A stretch of 64,000 nt of DNA, taken from Candidatus Enterocloster excrementipullorum (GTDB lineage Bacteria > Bacillota > Clostridia > Lachnospirales > Lachnospiraceae). The stretch's first letter is position 1. Every line of letters starts with the position of its first letter. The position numbers and the translations under genes were made by a program. Of this stretch, positions 28,951 through 38,528 are shown piece after piece. The stretch covers positions 1-64,000 of the forward strand of contig DWWT01000017.1 in assembly GCA_019119575.1 (NCBI GenBank), in the 5' to 3' direction. Under the pieces are notes generated by a model that was not told the DNA's origin, ran no database searches, and saw nothing but the letters and a program-made list of their open reading frames with translations.

Positions 28951-29070
28951 TGGAACGCATGCACGGCTCTCTTTTCGAAGGAGTTATTTGTGCCGGAGAT
29001 CGAAGCGGCGGAGAAAAATGAGATTGGAAGCAAAGAAAGAAGTATCGGAAAAGAGATAGGAGACAATCAG

Positions 29071-29748
29071 ATGCAGGAAACAATGAAAGAAATTCTTATG
29101 CGGGTGGACCACACCCTGCTTCGCCAGACAGCCACCTGGGAGGAGATACGGAAAATTTGTGAGGAGGGAATCGCCTTTCAGACAGCATCTGTCTGCATTC
29201 CTCCCTGTTATGTAAAGCAGGCGAAGGAGTTTGTCGGGGAGCGTCTGCCCATCTGCACGGTGATTGGATTTCCAAACGGAAACTGTACCACAGCCGTCAA
29301 GGTATTTGAGACAGAGGACGCCATTCGAAATGGAGCGGACGAGATCGATATGGTGATTTCTATCGGTCATGTGAAGTCCGGGGATTTTTCTATGGTGGAG
29401 GATGAGATCCGCCGGGTGAAAAAGGCATGCGGAAACCATATTCTGAAGGTGATCATCGAGACCTGTCTCCTCACCGAGGAGGAGAAAATTCGTATGTGTA
29501 AGGTGGTCACGGATTCCGGAGCGGATTTTATCAAAACATCCACGGGATTTTCTGCCGGAGGAGCGACTCGGGAGGACATCGCCCTTTTTGCAGCGCATGT
29601 GGGACCGGATGTGCGGATAAAAGCGGCCGGAGGGATCAAGTCATTTGCGGACGCGGAGGCGTTTATCCGCCTGGGAGCTTCCCGGCTGGGAACGAGCCGG
29701 CTGGTGGAGCTGGCGAAGAAGGAGACAGCCGGGGAAAATGGATTTTAG
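29071..29748 (+). CDS. deoC: Deoxyribose-phosphate aldolase
   Basis: 225 residues. DeoC splits 2-deoxyribose 5-phosphate to glyceraldehyde 3-phosphate and acetaldehyde. [36 protein letters not shown] and [16 protein letters not shown] (with the Schiff-base lysine) are diagnostic. AGGAG lies 8 nt before ATG 29071; an in-frame extension upstream is outside the family. No other deo genes are close. Confidence 0.95.
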   Translation: MQETMKEILMRVDHTLLRQTATWEEIRKICEEGIAFQTASVCIPPCYVKQAKEFVGERLPICTVIGFPNGNCTTAVKVFETEDAIRNGADEIDMVISIGHVKSGDFSMVEDEIRRVKKACGNHILKVIIETCLLTEEEKIRMCKVVTDSGADFIKTSTGFSAGGATREDIALFAAHVGPDVRIKAAGGIKSFADAEAFIRLGASRLGTSRLVELAKKETAGENGF

Positions 29749-29765
29749 GTAGTGAGCCATGCGGC

Positions 29766-30656
29766 TTATGAGCCCTGCTCACGCTCCCTGACCAGCTCAA
29801 TAAAGGCGGCCATTTCCCGTGTCACCCATTTTTCCTTATGGTATACCATCTGCCGCCAGGTTCGCATATGAAAATCTGTCGGGGAAAGGGAAACCAGCCG
29901 CCCTTCCCGTATGTCCTCCCGGACCGTAAATTCCGGCAGGAGAGACACACCGCCGCCCTGGCGCAGCAGGCGGATGATGAAATCCGTGTTGCCGATTTCC
30001 AGAAACGGCCGTATTTCTTTTTGAAGGGATGCCAGATACTGCTCTAAGATGAAGCGGTAGCTGGCATCTTTTTCTGTGAGAAGAAATGGCTGGGAGATGA
30101 TTTCGGAGAGCTCCACCTCTCGGCGGCCTGCCAGGGGATTATCCGGCCGGGTCACAAAAAGAATATCTTCCGGCGCGTCCAGAACCCGCTCCCATTTGCT
30201 GTCATAGGTGGGACGATCCAGAAAATACACGATGTCGATGGCGTTCTTGTTCATCATTTCCAGCAGAGTTTCCGGGGAGTCTGTTCGGATACTCACGCTG
30301 ACCTTGGGAAAGCGGCGGTGATACTCCATGATCAGGGGAGGAAGAAGGGAAGAGCAGATGGACTCAATGGCTCCCAGGCGCAGGCGGCCGGCCGGCTCCC
30401 TGGAGGCAGAGATGGCATCCCTGCCTTCCGCGAGATCCCGCATCATGGCGGAGGCATATTCATAGAACACCTCCCCCTGGTGGGTCAGGGTCGTCTGCTT
30501 GCCGATCCGATCAAACAGGTGTACCTGCAGTTCTTCCTCCAATTGCTTAATCTGAATTGTCACTGCGGCCTGCGAGTAGCCCAGGCTGCGGGCTGCCTTA
30601 GAAAAACTTTTCAGCTGGGCCACCTGGAGAAAGGCAGTGATTTCCCTAAGTTCCAT
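29766..30656 (-). CDS. LysR family regulator, probably of the adjacent cyuA-like gene
   Basis: 296 residues. The helix-turn-helix FLQVAQLKSFSKAARSLGYS, QAAVTIQIKQLEEELQVHLF is typical. The ligand domain ends with PTDFHMRTWRQMVYHKEKW. The ATG at 30656 follows GGAGG by 5 nt; a longer frame upstream has no site. It is divergent from the cysteine desulfidase-like gene with a 186-nt gap, so control of that gene is likely. Confidence 0.88.
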   Translation of the reverse strand: MELREITAFLQVAQLKSFSKAARSLGYSQAAVTIQIKQLEEELQVHLFDRIGKQTTLTHQGEVFYEYASAMMRDLAEGRDAISASREPAGRLRLGAIESICSSLLPPLIMEYHRRFPKVSVSIRTDSPETLLEMMNKNAIDIVYFLDRPTYDSKWERVLDAPEDILFVTRPDNPLAGRREVELSEIISQPFLLTEKDASYRFILEQYLASLQKEIRPFLEIGNTDFIIRLLRQGGGVSLLPEFTVREDIREGRLVSLSPTDFHMRTWRQMVYHKEKWVTREMAAFIELVREREQGS

Positions 30657-30842
30657 ATAGACCTCCATTCCGAAGCGTGTCCGGGTATTCCTTCCTGCTG
30701 TCTGCATGCTTCGCTCAGTCGATGTTTTATAAAAAAATTTAAACGTTATAATAAAAACATTAAAATTTACAAGCACTTATGGATATGGTACAGTATTTTT
30801 AAAGAAAAAGCAAGGAATATCCGAAGGGAAAGGAGATTCATT

Positions 30843-32120
30843 ATGGAAAAGACAAATGAAAAGTATGGCGCATACGTGCAGATTTTAAAGGAGGAGCTGG
30901 TTCCGGCCATGGGATGTACGGAGCCGATCGCCCTGGCTTATGCCGCGGCTATGGCCCGGCGGGTGCTGGGCGCTCTGCCGGATAAGGTGGTGATCGGCGC
31001 AAGCGGAAGCATTATCAAGAATGTAAAGTCTGTGATCGTGCCCAACACGGATCATTTGAAAGGGATTCCGGCTGCTGCGGCTGCAGGAATCGTGGCGGGC
31101 GACCCGGATCGGGAGCTGGAGGTAATCGCCGAGGTAAATCACGACCAGATCCAGGCCATGCGGGATTTCCTGGATCAAGCGGAGATCACCGTGGAGCATG
31201 TGGACAATGGGATTACCTTTGATATCATTGTCACCTTGTACAAAGGAGATTCCTACGCAAAAGTGCGGATCGCCAACTACCATACGAATATTGTCCTCAT
31301 CGAAAAGGACGGGAAAATCCTGCAGGAGACCGAGGTGCAGGGCGAGAGTGAGGAGGGCCTGACCGACCGGAGCCTCTTAGATATGGAAAGCATTTGGGAT
31401 TTCGCGAATACCGTGGACATCGAGGACGTGCGGGAGGTGCTGGACCGCCAGATTTCCTATAACATGGCGATTGCCGAGGAGGGCATCAAGGGAGATTACG
31501 GCGCAAATATCGGTTCCGTGCTCCTGGATATGGAGGGCACAAACGTGCGCGTCCGCGCTAAAGCCATGGCGGCTGCCGGATCCGACGCACGCATGAACGG
31601 CTGCGAGCTCCCCGTAATCATCAATTCCGGAAGCGGCAACCAGGGAATCACCGCATCCGTTCCTGTGATCGTCTATGCCAAGGAGCTGGGCGTGAGCGAG
31701 GAAAAGCTCTACCGGGCACTGACCCTGTCCAATCTGACGGCGATCCATCAGAAGACCCCCATCGGGCGCCTTTCCGCCTACTGCGGGGCTGTGAGCGCCG
31801 GAGCCGGAGCCGGAGCAGGCATTGCCTATCTGTCCGGCGGCGGCTACAAAGAAGTGACGCACACCGTAGTCAATGCTTTGGCTATTGTGTCCGGCATCAT
31901 CTGCGACGGCGCCAAGGCCTCCTGCGCGGCGAAGATCGCCTCTGCGGTGGAAGCAGGCATCCTGGGATACAACATGTACATACGGGGCCAGCAGTTTAAG
32001 GGCGGAGACGGAATTGTGGTGAAGGGAATCGAGGAAACCCTGAAAAATGTGGGCCGCCTGGGCAAGGAGGGCATGAAGGAGACCAACGAAGAGATTATTA
32101 AGATGATGATTGGGGAGTAA
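30843..32120 (+). CDS. UPF0597 family L-cysteine desulfidase (CyuA/YhaM-like)
   Basis: 425 residues. ELVPAMGCTEPIALAYAAA at the start is the family signature with a probable cluster cysteine. SGSIIKNVKSVIVPNT, NGCELPVIINSGSGNQG and GIICDGAKASCAAKIASAVE follow. CyuA-type enzymes split L-cysteine to pyruvate, ammonia and sulfide, using an Fe-S cluster. The domain is related to the alpha subunit of iron-sulfur L-serine dehydratase, so serine is an alternative substrate. AAAGGAG precedes the ATG. A LysR gene is divergent. Confidence 0.85.
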   Translation: MEKTNEKYGAYVQILKEELVPAMGCTEPIALAYAAAMARRVLGALPDKVVIGASGSIIKNVKSVIVPNTDHLKGIPAAAAAGIVAGDPDRELEVIAEVNHDQIQAMRDFLDQAEITVEHVDNGITFDIIVTLYKGDSYAKVRIANYHTNIVLIEKDGKILQETEVQGESEEGLTDRSLLDMESIWDFANTVDIEDVREVLDRQISYNMAIAEEGIKGDYGANIGSVLLDMEGTNVRVRAKAMAAAGSDARMNGCELPVIINSGSGNQGITASVPVIVYAKELGVSEEKLYRALTLSNLTAIHQKTPIGRLSAYCGAVSAGAGAGAGIAYLSGGGYKEVTHTVVNALAIVSGIICDGAKASCAAKIASAVEAGILGYNMYIRGQQFKGGDGIVVKGIEETLKNVGRLGKEGMKETNEEIIKMMIGE

Positions 32121-32145
32121 AATCAAATAGCTATTGGCCGAGGAG

Positions 32146-32191
32146 GGCCGATGCAGAACCGGGAAGGATCCGGGACCGCAGCGGCCTTTTT
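32146..32191 (+). terminator. Intrinsic terminator after the cyuA-like gene
   Basis: A stem of nine pairs with one mismatch (32146-32154 with 32178-32186), followed by TTTTTGT. Confidence 0.65.
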
Positions 32192-32198
32192 GTATTAT

Positions 32199-32217
32199 GT
32201 CAAAAAAATCCACCTTT
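32199..32217 (+). promoter_or_regulatory. Candidate response-regulator site upstream of the epimerase
   Basis: The motif GTCAAAAAAATCCACCTTT begins exactly 94 nt before the epimerase ATG. A near-identical copy lies at 36632-36649, again 94 nt before its start codon. It is probably bound by the YesN-like regulator encoded between the two sites (inference). Confidence 0.6.
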
Positions 32218-32292
32218 GTCCCGGTATTTTTAGTTAACGCAGAGGATGAAATGCTGGATAATTAAAAAAACTGGATGAAGGGGGATTCTAAT

Positions 32293-33126
32293 ATGATAAT
32301 CGCAGCGACAGGAAGCCTGCAGGCAGGGCCAAATGCTCCAATTGTATACAGGGGCAGCTATGAAGAAATATTACCGCAGATGCGTGAGGATGGATATCGG
32401 GGGGCGGAGCTTCACATCCGGGATTCTCGGGAAATCGACAGAGAAAAATTGTGGGATGACCTAAAGAAAAATCGGCTGACGCTGACCTCTATCGGAACAG
32501 GTGCAGCCTATGGAGCCTGGCATTGGAATATTGGAGACCGTGATCCGGAGGTGAGAAAAAATGCACTTGCGTGTCTCCGGGAGCATATGATTACGGCAGC
32601 TCCTTATCACGGACTGATTATCATTGGCTCTATGCAGGGACGGTTCGGGGATGCTGAATCCCCGGAGGCGTTTGCAGCAAATGTAGAGGAGAGCCTGTAC
32701 AGTCTGGACCGAATGGCAGAAGAATACGATGTGCAGGTGGGATACGAGATTATGAATCACTATGAAAGTGATTTCTTATTCAACATCAGAGACGGGGTGC
32801 GCTTTATGAAGGAGCACGGATTTAAGCGGATCGGACTTCATATTGATACGGTGCATATGAATATTGATGAGAGTGATCTGGGACATGCCATCCGGCAGGC
32901 AGGTTCCCTGGTGCGCCATGTACATATCGCGGACAACGACCGGTACTATCCCGGCCATGGGCACATGAATTTTCGGGAAATACTCCAGGGGCTCAAGGAT
33001 ATCGGTTACGATGGGGCCTTGGCGCTGGAAACCTTTTATCTTCCGGAGAGCAGAATCTGTGCAAGAAGGTCTTTGGCGTATTTAAATTTTATTATGGAGG
33101 AGGTTTATGGCGGGGCGCAGAAGTAA
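32293..33126 (+). CDS. Sugar phosphate isomerase/epimerase (TIM barrel, xylose isomerase-like)
   Basis: 277 residues. The AP-endonuclease-2/xylose isomerase-like barrel is indicated by GYRGAELHIRDSREID near residue 35, YEIMNHYESDF near 145, IGLHIDTVHMNIDES near 175 and HVHIADNDRYYPGHGHMNF near 205; the Glu, Asp and His residues are metal ligands in relatives. A keto-sugar or inosose-type substrate is likely but cannot be told. It is the first gene of the two-component and transport cluster, and its end overlaps the kinase gene by 20 nt. The ATG at 32293 has GGGGGAT upstream. Confidence 0.85.
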   Translation: MIIAATGSLQAGPNAPIVYRGSYEEILPQMREDGYRGAELHIRDSREIDREKLWDDLKKNRLTLTSIGTGAAYGAWHWNIGDRDPEVRKNALACLREHMITAAPYHGLIIIGSMQGRFGDAESPEAFAANVEESLYSLDRMAEEYDVQVGYEIMNHYESDFLFNIRDGVRFMKEHGFKRIGLHIDTVHMNIDESDLGHAIRQAGSLVRHVHIADNDRYYPGHGHMNFREILQGLKDIGYDGALALETFYLPESRICARRSLAYLNFIMEEVYGGAQK

Positions 33127-34996
33127 GAAATTTATCAGCATTGGCCGGAAAATTATTACGGATGTCACGTTTTTCATGTTTTTATTTGTGGCTGCATTTT
33201 CTATGTATATCTATTCCTCCATGAAGGAAAATGCCATGGTCCGTTATGAACAGCAGGCACTTATCAATGGGAAGGCAGCTGGGACAAACATAGATCATTA
33301 TGTAGGAAGCATGATTACAGCGACGAAATCGGTTTATATAAATCACGCAATGATGGAATTTTTGAAGAAGCCGCACACGCAGGCGGATTTAGAAGCCAAT
33401 GAAGCGCAGATCGTGGAATATTTTAAATCTGTATATTATGCCTCTTCCGTGGCCACGCAGATATATTTGGCGGTTCCCGAGAAAAACCGTTCCTTTCTTT
33501 ATGAGCCTAGGTACTTAAAATTCTCCATGGCGGAAATTGCAGAAAGCGTCCATATTCCGGAGATGAAGGATTATCGGGAGATTTACATAGAACCAACCCA
33601 TGTGAAGACAGATTTTGGCCATGATATTCCGGAAATGGAACGATATCCTGCGGATGAATTGGTAATTACCGTCTGGCTGCCGATATCCGATCTTCCTACG
33701 GACTCAAAGCCCATTGCATATATGGCGATTGACCTCCCAATCTCTTTCATATCAGATAACTGCGATATGATTTATACGCCAGGTGAAATTATGTATGTGG
33801 TGGACGAGGATGGGGTGATTATTGCATCGAGTGACTTAGATGCACAGATGAAGAATTTCAGCGAGTATTATCCCTGGTATGAACAGAATGGGAAAGAAAA
33901 TCACATCACCAGAAGGATCCGCCAGCTGCTTGCCGCTACACGGATTAAATCTGCATATTTCGACTGGAGTATTATAAAGGCAGTGCCCACGAAAAATGTG
34001 TATGCGCTGACTACAGGACAGATGGCTTCAATGCTGGTTTTATTTGTCATTCTTGCGGGATTGTTCCTTGTCATGATTTTTCGGGGAATTCTGCGGTATG
34101 TGCGGTCTCTGCGGCAGATTACAAAATATATGGAACAGGAGAGGGAGGATGCAAGCTGGGATCAAACGGGAAAAATCAGCGATTGTATCAGTTATTACGA
34201 AAATGATGAGATCCGCTCTCTGATGGATTCCTTCCAAAGGCTGATGGATTCTCTCAAGGAGCATTCGATTCGGAAGTATGAGCTGGAGCTGGCATATGCA
34301 AAATCAGAGCTCCGAACTATGCAGGCTCAGATCAACCCGCATTTTATTTATAATATTATCCAGTGCTTTGCTACGAATGCATTGAAGAACCATAATTTAA
34401 AGCAGTACCAGATGCTGTCTTCCTTTGGACAAATGCTTCACTACGCTATGGTGCTGGAGCCCGCTGTGGTATCAGTGGATAAGGAGATCGAATATGTCAG
34501 GCGCTATATTGCCCTTCAGCAGATGCGTTTTGAGAGGGAGCTGTCATTTAGCTGTGAGATAGATGCTGCCTGTGCGGATTTTAAAATTCCCAAAATGTCG
34601 ATACAGCCTCTTATTGAAAATTCTATCACGCATGGAGGCTTGATGAAAAAGCAGGGAGGCGTAATACAGGTGAAGGTAGAGAGACAGGGGGATTACGTCT
34701 CTCTGCTGGTCAAGGACAATGGAAAACCGGTGAAGGAGGAGACGGTACAGCAGATCAGCTGCAAGATCGAACAAATTCGAAGGAAGCTTTCGTCACAAGC
34801 TGACACTGCGGAGGAAAAGCAGACGGCTGCCTTGACTTATTCTGTACGGGAGGATGAGAATTCCAATCATTTTATTGGTATAGAAAATGTGTTTTCGAGG
34901 CTTTTTCTGAGCTTTGGCAGCTGTGAGCTTGTGATTGAGGCAAATAAAATTCATGGGACCAGTGTTTCCTTTATAGTCCCCGCAAAAACAAAGTGA
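33107..34996 (+). CDS. Sensor histidine kinase (YesM/LytS-like)
   Basis: 629 residues. Transmembrane helix 1 (about 17-40) and helix 2 (about 305-328) enclose an extracytoplasmic sensing domain of about 265 residues. A HAMP-like segment and the His_kinase domain follow, with AQINPHFIYNIIQCF (His412 is the phosphorylation site) and the ATP-binding MSIQPLIENSITHGG and VKDNGKPV. Such kinases usually sense extracellular sugars, often through the binding protein of the linked ABC importer. The partner regulator starts 12 nt downstream. Confidence 0.93.
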   Translation: MAGRRSKKFISIGRKIITDVTFFMFLFVAAFSMYIYSSMKENAMVRYEQQALINGKAAGTNIDHYVGSMITATKSVYINHAMMEFLKKPHTQADLEANEAQIVEYFKSVYYASSVATQIYLAVPEKNRSFLYEPRYLKFSMAEIAESVHIPEMKDYREIYIEPTHVKTDFGHDIPEMERYPADELVITVWLPISDLPTDSKPIAYMAIDLPISFISDNCDMIYTPGEIMYVVDEDGVIIASSDLDAQMKNFSEYYPWYEQNGKENHITRRIRQLLAATRIKSAYFDWSIIKAVPTKNVYALTTGQMASMLVLFVILAGLFLVMIFRGILRYVRSLRQITKYMEQEREDASWDQTGKISDCISYYENDEIRSLMDSFQRLMDSLKEHSIRKYELELAYAKSELRTMQAQINPHFIYNIIQCFATNALKNHNLKQYQMLSSFGQMLHYAMVLEPAVVSVDKEIEYVRRYIALQQMRFERELSFSCEIDAACADFKIPKMSIQPLIENSITHGGLMKKQGGVIQVKVERQGDYVSLLVKDNGKPVKEETVQQISCKIEQIRRKLSSQADTAEEKQTAALTYSVREDENSNHFIGIENVFSRLFLSFGSCELVIEANKIHGTSVSFIVPAKTK

Positions 34997-35008
34997 GGAG
35001 GCGAAGGC

Positions 35009-36628
35009 GTGAAGGTATTGATTGTGGATGATGAGAGCCATGTGCGGGATGCAATCCGCCTGCTGCTGCCTTGGGATGCTTTAGGATTCGAAAGGATTCT
35101 GGATGCAGAGAGCGGACAGGAGGCCATGCAGCTTATCTGGCAGGAACGCCCGGAGCTTGCAATTGTGGATGTAGTGATCGGAGATACCTTTGGCATGGAG
35201 GTGATGAATTATATCAACGACAAAAGATTTAACACCAAGGTGATAGTTATTTCCGGCCATGATGATTTTCAATATGTGCGCGCCATGTTTATTCTTGGCG
35301 CCCTGGAATATCTGTTAAAACCAATTGAGCAGGATAAGCTGGAGGCCGCGGTGCGCAGGGCAGTGGATCGGATGCGGAAAGAGCCTGGTCTAGGAATGGA
35401 GGAATTTGCTGTAGATCAGAGGTTTAAAACATTGTCTCCGGATCGGCAGCACGGTCTTCTGCGAAAGCTGTTCCGGCCGGAACTTTCGGCCAAAGCCTAT
35501 GAGGAGCTTATACAGACGGCGCCGCATTTTCAAGGATTCAGCAGCTGTGTGATACTGCACTGCGCGGGGTGCACACTTCCCGTGCACAAGGAGGATGCAA
35601 TGCTGAAGCTGAGCCGTCTGGTCAATAAAATGCAGGAAAAGCTGGAGACAGACGGAAAGGGGACGATTTTCCAGAATATGAAGCCGTCTATGGATGTGGT
35701 TATTTTGATTTATGGGACAGACAAGACGGATTTCGCGGAAGAAATTTTGGATTTGAAAAAGCAGACCGTTGGGCAGGGCTGCGTTCTCCGTTTGGGATGC
35801 AGCAATATTTGCAGCTTCCCTGGAGAGCTGGAAAAGGCCTGGGAGGAGGCAAAAACAGCAGCAGACTATGTGCCGGGAGGCGGAATGTTTTCTGCTGCGG
35901 AGTACCAAAATGGCATGCATCCGCTTCGGCTAAGACAGAACTCTCAGGCGGAGAATGCTCTGCGCTCTTCTGTGATTCTCGGAAATATCGCAGCGGTGGA
36001 GGATGCCCTCAGCCAATGGGCAGAAAAGGTAATGGATGGAATGCCGCGGACGGTTGGGGTTTACAGAAGATTGTGGGAGGAGTTCTTCCAGCTTTATAAG
36101 AGGTGGGAGGCGGAGGATGAAGCCTCAGAGGATAGTGTGTTTTTGATAGGAGAGGAAAAGAGCCTTGGAGATATCCTGGAGGGGCCTTGGAACGGCGTCG
36201 AGGAGCGGATGTATCAATATTTCCTGGAAGCTGCTGCGAAGCTGATAGAAAAAAAGAGGCAGAGTCAGAATGCGGCAGGGATGATGCCCAAGGTGGTGGA
36301 TTTTTTAGAGCTGAACTACAGAAAAAAATTTTCCCAGCAGGAATGTGCGGACTATTTCCATGTAAATAAAGATTATTTGAGCCGGGCGTTTAAAAAGTAT
36401 ACGGGAATTGGAATGGCAAGGTATCTGAATAATCTTCGGATTGAAAAGGCAAAGGAGCTTCTGCGGTCCACGGATCTGCAGGTTATGGAGATCGCGGATC
36501 AGGTGGGATATTTTGATGCGAAGTATTTTTCAAGACAGTTCAAGCTGGCTGTTGGCCTGACACCTGCGCAGTACCGGAGCGGTGTGCTGCCAGAAGGGGC
36601 GGAGGCAGGACAGGAGGACAGAAAATGA
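35009..36628 (+). CDS. Response regulator with AraC-type DNA-binding domain (YesN-like)
   Basis: 539 residues with a GTG start. The receiver has VLIVDDES (Asp7 and Asp8), the phospho-acceptor Asp54 in AIVDVVIGD, and YLLKPIEQ near 105. The usual DIxMPxMDG context after the acceptor is replaced by VVIGDTFGME, a mild oddity. The central region (about 130-410) is poorly conserved. The C-terminal AraC domain has FSQQECADYFHVNKDYLSRA and then LQVMEIADQVGYFDAKYFSR, ending GLTPAQYRSG. It probably activates the transport operon that follows and the epimerase operon it belongs to. Confidence 0.93.
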   Translation: MKVLIVDDESHVRDAIRLLLPWDALGFERILDAESGQEAMQLIWQERPELAIVDVVIGDTFGMEVMNYINDKRFNTKVIVISGHDDFQYVRAMFILGALEYLLKPIEQDKLEAAVRRAVDRMRKEPGLGMEEFAVDQRFKTLSPDRQHGLLRKLFRPELSAKAYEELIQTAPHFQGFSSCVILHCAGCTLPVHKEDAMLKLSRLVNKMQEKLETDGKGTIFQNMKPSMDVVILIYGTDKTDFAEEILDLKKQTVGQGCVLRLGCSNICSFPGELEKAWEEAKTAADYVPGGGMFSAAEYQNGMHPLRLRQNSQAENALRSSVILGNIAAVEDALSQWAEKVMDGMPRTVGVYRRLWEEFFQLYKRWEAEDEASEDSVFLIGEEKSLGDILEGPWNGVEERMYQYFLEAAAKLIEKKRQSQNAAGMMPKVVDFLELNYRKKFSQQECADYFHVNKDYLSRAFKKYTGIGMARYLNNLRIEKAKELLRSTDLQVMEIADQVGYFDAKYFSRQFKLAVGLTPAQYRSGVLPEGAEAGQEDRK

Positions 36629-36631
36629 GAA

Positions 36632-36649
36632 GTCAAAAAAGTCCACCTT
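36632..36649 (+). promoter_or_regulatory. Candidate response-regulator site upstream of the ABC importer
   Basis: GTCAAAAAAGTCCACCTT, 94 nt before the permease start codon and matching the 32199 site at all but one of its 18 positions. A further GTCAAAAA lies at 36653, about one helix turn pair downstream, as expected for direct half-sites of an AraC-type protein. Confidence 0.6.
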
Positions 36650-36725
36650 CCAGTCAAAAATGTATGTGCGAATATACAAAAGAGAATGGTAACATATCAC
36701 CATGGAGAAAGGAGAATATCTTGCG

Positions 36726-37625
36726 ATGAATGGGAAAATAGCTAAAAGTGGGCGTATAAAAGCGGGAACGATTGGAAATTACGCCTTATTTATCGGACCA
36801 ACGATGGTGCTGTTTACGCTGCTGTTTTTGATACCCATGGTCAGTGAAATTTTCTATTCCTTTACCAATTGGAATGGAATTGACCCCACATTTGACATCA
36901 TTGGTATAAAGAATTACATACGGGCGATAGAGGATGAGACATACTGGACCTCCTTCTGGTTTACAATCAAATTTTCAATTTTCGTAGTGCTCTTTTCAAA
37001 CGTAATCGGATTCGCCTGGGCTTATGTTCTTTCTGGGGACATTCCCTACAAGAACTTCTGGCGGGCGCTGATCTATGCGCCGCGGATTATCGGCGGCGTG
37101 GTTCTGGGCTTTTTGTGGCGGTTTATTTTTCAGAATGTATTTGTGCAGTTCGGAGAATGGACGGGAATTTCCTGGTTTTCCCAGCAGTGGTTTACCACAC
37201 CGGAATCCTCCTTCTGGGCATTGGTTATAGTAATGACCTGGTCACTGTCGGGGTATCTGATGATTATTTATAATTCCGGTCTGGCTGCGATTTCCAAAGA
37301 TTATTATGAGGCGGCAATTGTGGATGGAGCTACAAAGTGGGACACCCTCAAGTCCATTACGCTTCCGCTGTTAAAGGGAACAACGGCCCGCTGCCTGTTT
37401 ATCGCAATTAACTGGGCAATGCTGCTGTACGATACCAATATTTCCCTTACGAACGGCAACCCCTATCGGACCTCCGAAGGTGTAATGATGAATATCTACG
37501 CAACGGCATTCCGGAGCAATCAGATTTCCTACGGTGCGGCGAAATCGATATTGTTTATTATCGTGCTGCTGATTATTTCGTTCGGTCAGATGAAGCTTAC
37601 AGCCAGAAATGAGGTGAAAATGTAA
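36726..37625 (+). CDS. ABC sugar transporter permease (MalF/UgpA-like)
   Basis: 299 residues with six hydrophobic helices. The EAA loop, YYEAAIVDGATKWDTLKSIT followed by LPLL, contacts the ATPase. FIGPTMVLFTLLFLIPMV is helix 1. The ATG at 36726 has AGGAGA upstream; the ATG at 36702 lies before that site. Its stop shares one base with the next start. No ATPase gene is in the cluster, so a general MsmK-type ATPase is probably used. Confidence 0.92.
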   Translation: MNGKIAKSGRIKAGTIGNYALFIGPTMVLFTLLFLIPMVSEIFYSFTNWNGIDPTFDIIGIKNYIRAIEDETYWTSFWFTIKFSIFVVLFSNVIGFAWAYVLSGDIPYKNFWRALIYAPRIIGGVVLGFLWRFIFQNVFVQFGEWTGISWFSQQWFTTPESSFWALVIVMTWSLSGYLMIIYNSGLAAISKDYYEAAIVDGATKWDTLKSITLPLLKGTTARCLFIAINWAMLLYDTNISLTNGNPYRTSEGVMMNIYATAFRSNQISYGAAKSILFIIVLLIISFGQMKLTARNEVKM

Positions 37626-38455
37626 TGAAGCGAAATAGACGAATTCAAATAGGTATTTCCCTTGCATTTATCATTTTTAGCTGCTGTCTGGTAGTTATTC
37701 CGCTGTACTTTACAGTTTTGAATTCCTTCAAGCCCTATTCAGAGATTGCGGTCAATATTGCGGCGCTTCCGCAGGCCCCCACCCTGGATAACTTTGTGGA
37801 GGCCTGGCAGCGTCTTAATTATCCAAGGGTTTTGGCAAACACATTGATTATAACGGTTTTTTCCGCCGGCGGCATCGTAGTTTTAAGCGGTATGTCTGGC
37901 TATTGGATTACACGGCATGAAAACCGTTTCACAAAAATATGTTATGTCTTAATTCTCTGCGGCATGAGTGTGCCCTTCCAGTGTGTCATGATTACTTTTG
38001 CAAAGATGATCGGACTGCTGAATCTGGGCAATCAGTATATGGGCGTGATTATGAGCAACTGGACATTTTCGCTTCCTATGTCCGTGTTCCTTGTGACCGG
38101 CGCGGTGAAGTCACTGCCCATTGAGATCGAGGAATCCGCAGTTATCGACGGATGCTCTCCCATAAGCCTTTACTGGCGGATTGTATTTCCTTTGACAAAG
38201 GGTACTATGTTTACCATCGTTTCCTTGGAGGTTTTGAAGTACTGGAATAATTACCTGATGACCCAGTTTATTTTGTCTAAGCCGGATATGCGGACCATTC
38301 AGATTGCCATGATGTCCCTGTTTAACGAGGCGCTGTTCTCCTGGGACGTGGCGGTTGCGGCTGTAACGCTGTCCATCCTCCCGCTGTTCATCTTCTTTGT
38401 GATTGCACAGAAGCAGGTGTTAAGCAGTGCTACGATGGGGGCAGTAAAGGGATAA
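37625..38455 (+). CDS. ABC sugar transporter permease (MalG/UgpE-like)
   Basis: 276 residues, six hydrophobic helices. The EAA loop is IEIEESAVIDGCSPISLYWR followed by IVFPLTKG, and VIPLYFTVLNSFKPYSEI is the typical first periplasmic turn. The TAATG overlap with the previous permease implies coupled translation. It makes the importer channel with that permease. Confidence 0.92.
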   Translation: MKRNRRIQIGISLAFIIFSCCLVVIPLYFTVLNSFKPYSEIAVNIAALPQAPTLDNFVEAWQRLNYPRVLANTLIITVFSAGGIVVLSGMSGYWITRHENRFTKICYVLILCGMSVPFQCVMITFAKMIGLLNLGNQYMGVIMSNWTFSLPMSVFLVTGAVKSLPIEIEESAVIDGCSPISLYWRIVFPLTKGTMFTIVSLEVLKYWNNYLMTQFILSKPDMRTIQIAMMSLFNEALFSWDVAVAAVTLSILPLFIFFVIAQKQVLSSATMGAVKG

Positions 38456-38470
38456 GGCAGGACTGGTTAA

Positions 38471-38492
38471 TAAATTTGAGCGCTCAAATTTA
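38471..38492. promoter_or_regulatory. 22-bp perfect palindrome, LacI-type operator or CcpA site
   Basis: The centre is TTTGAGCGCTCAAA with exact symmetry over 22 bp and no loop. The central CG with GAGCGCTC is the pattern bound by LacI/GalR-family repressors, including CcpA. It lies 37 nt before the binding-protein gene, inside the transport operon. Confidence 0.6.
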
Positions 38493-38528
38493 AAATAAAA
38501 GATCTAAAGCGAAAGGAGTAAAGAGTGT

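Noticed and set aside
29845..30842. Extended start for the cyuA-like gene far upstream
   Set aside because: The longer open frame only runs through the opposite strand of the LysR gene. ATG 30843 has a good ribosome site and the family N-terminus.
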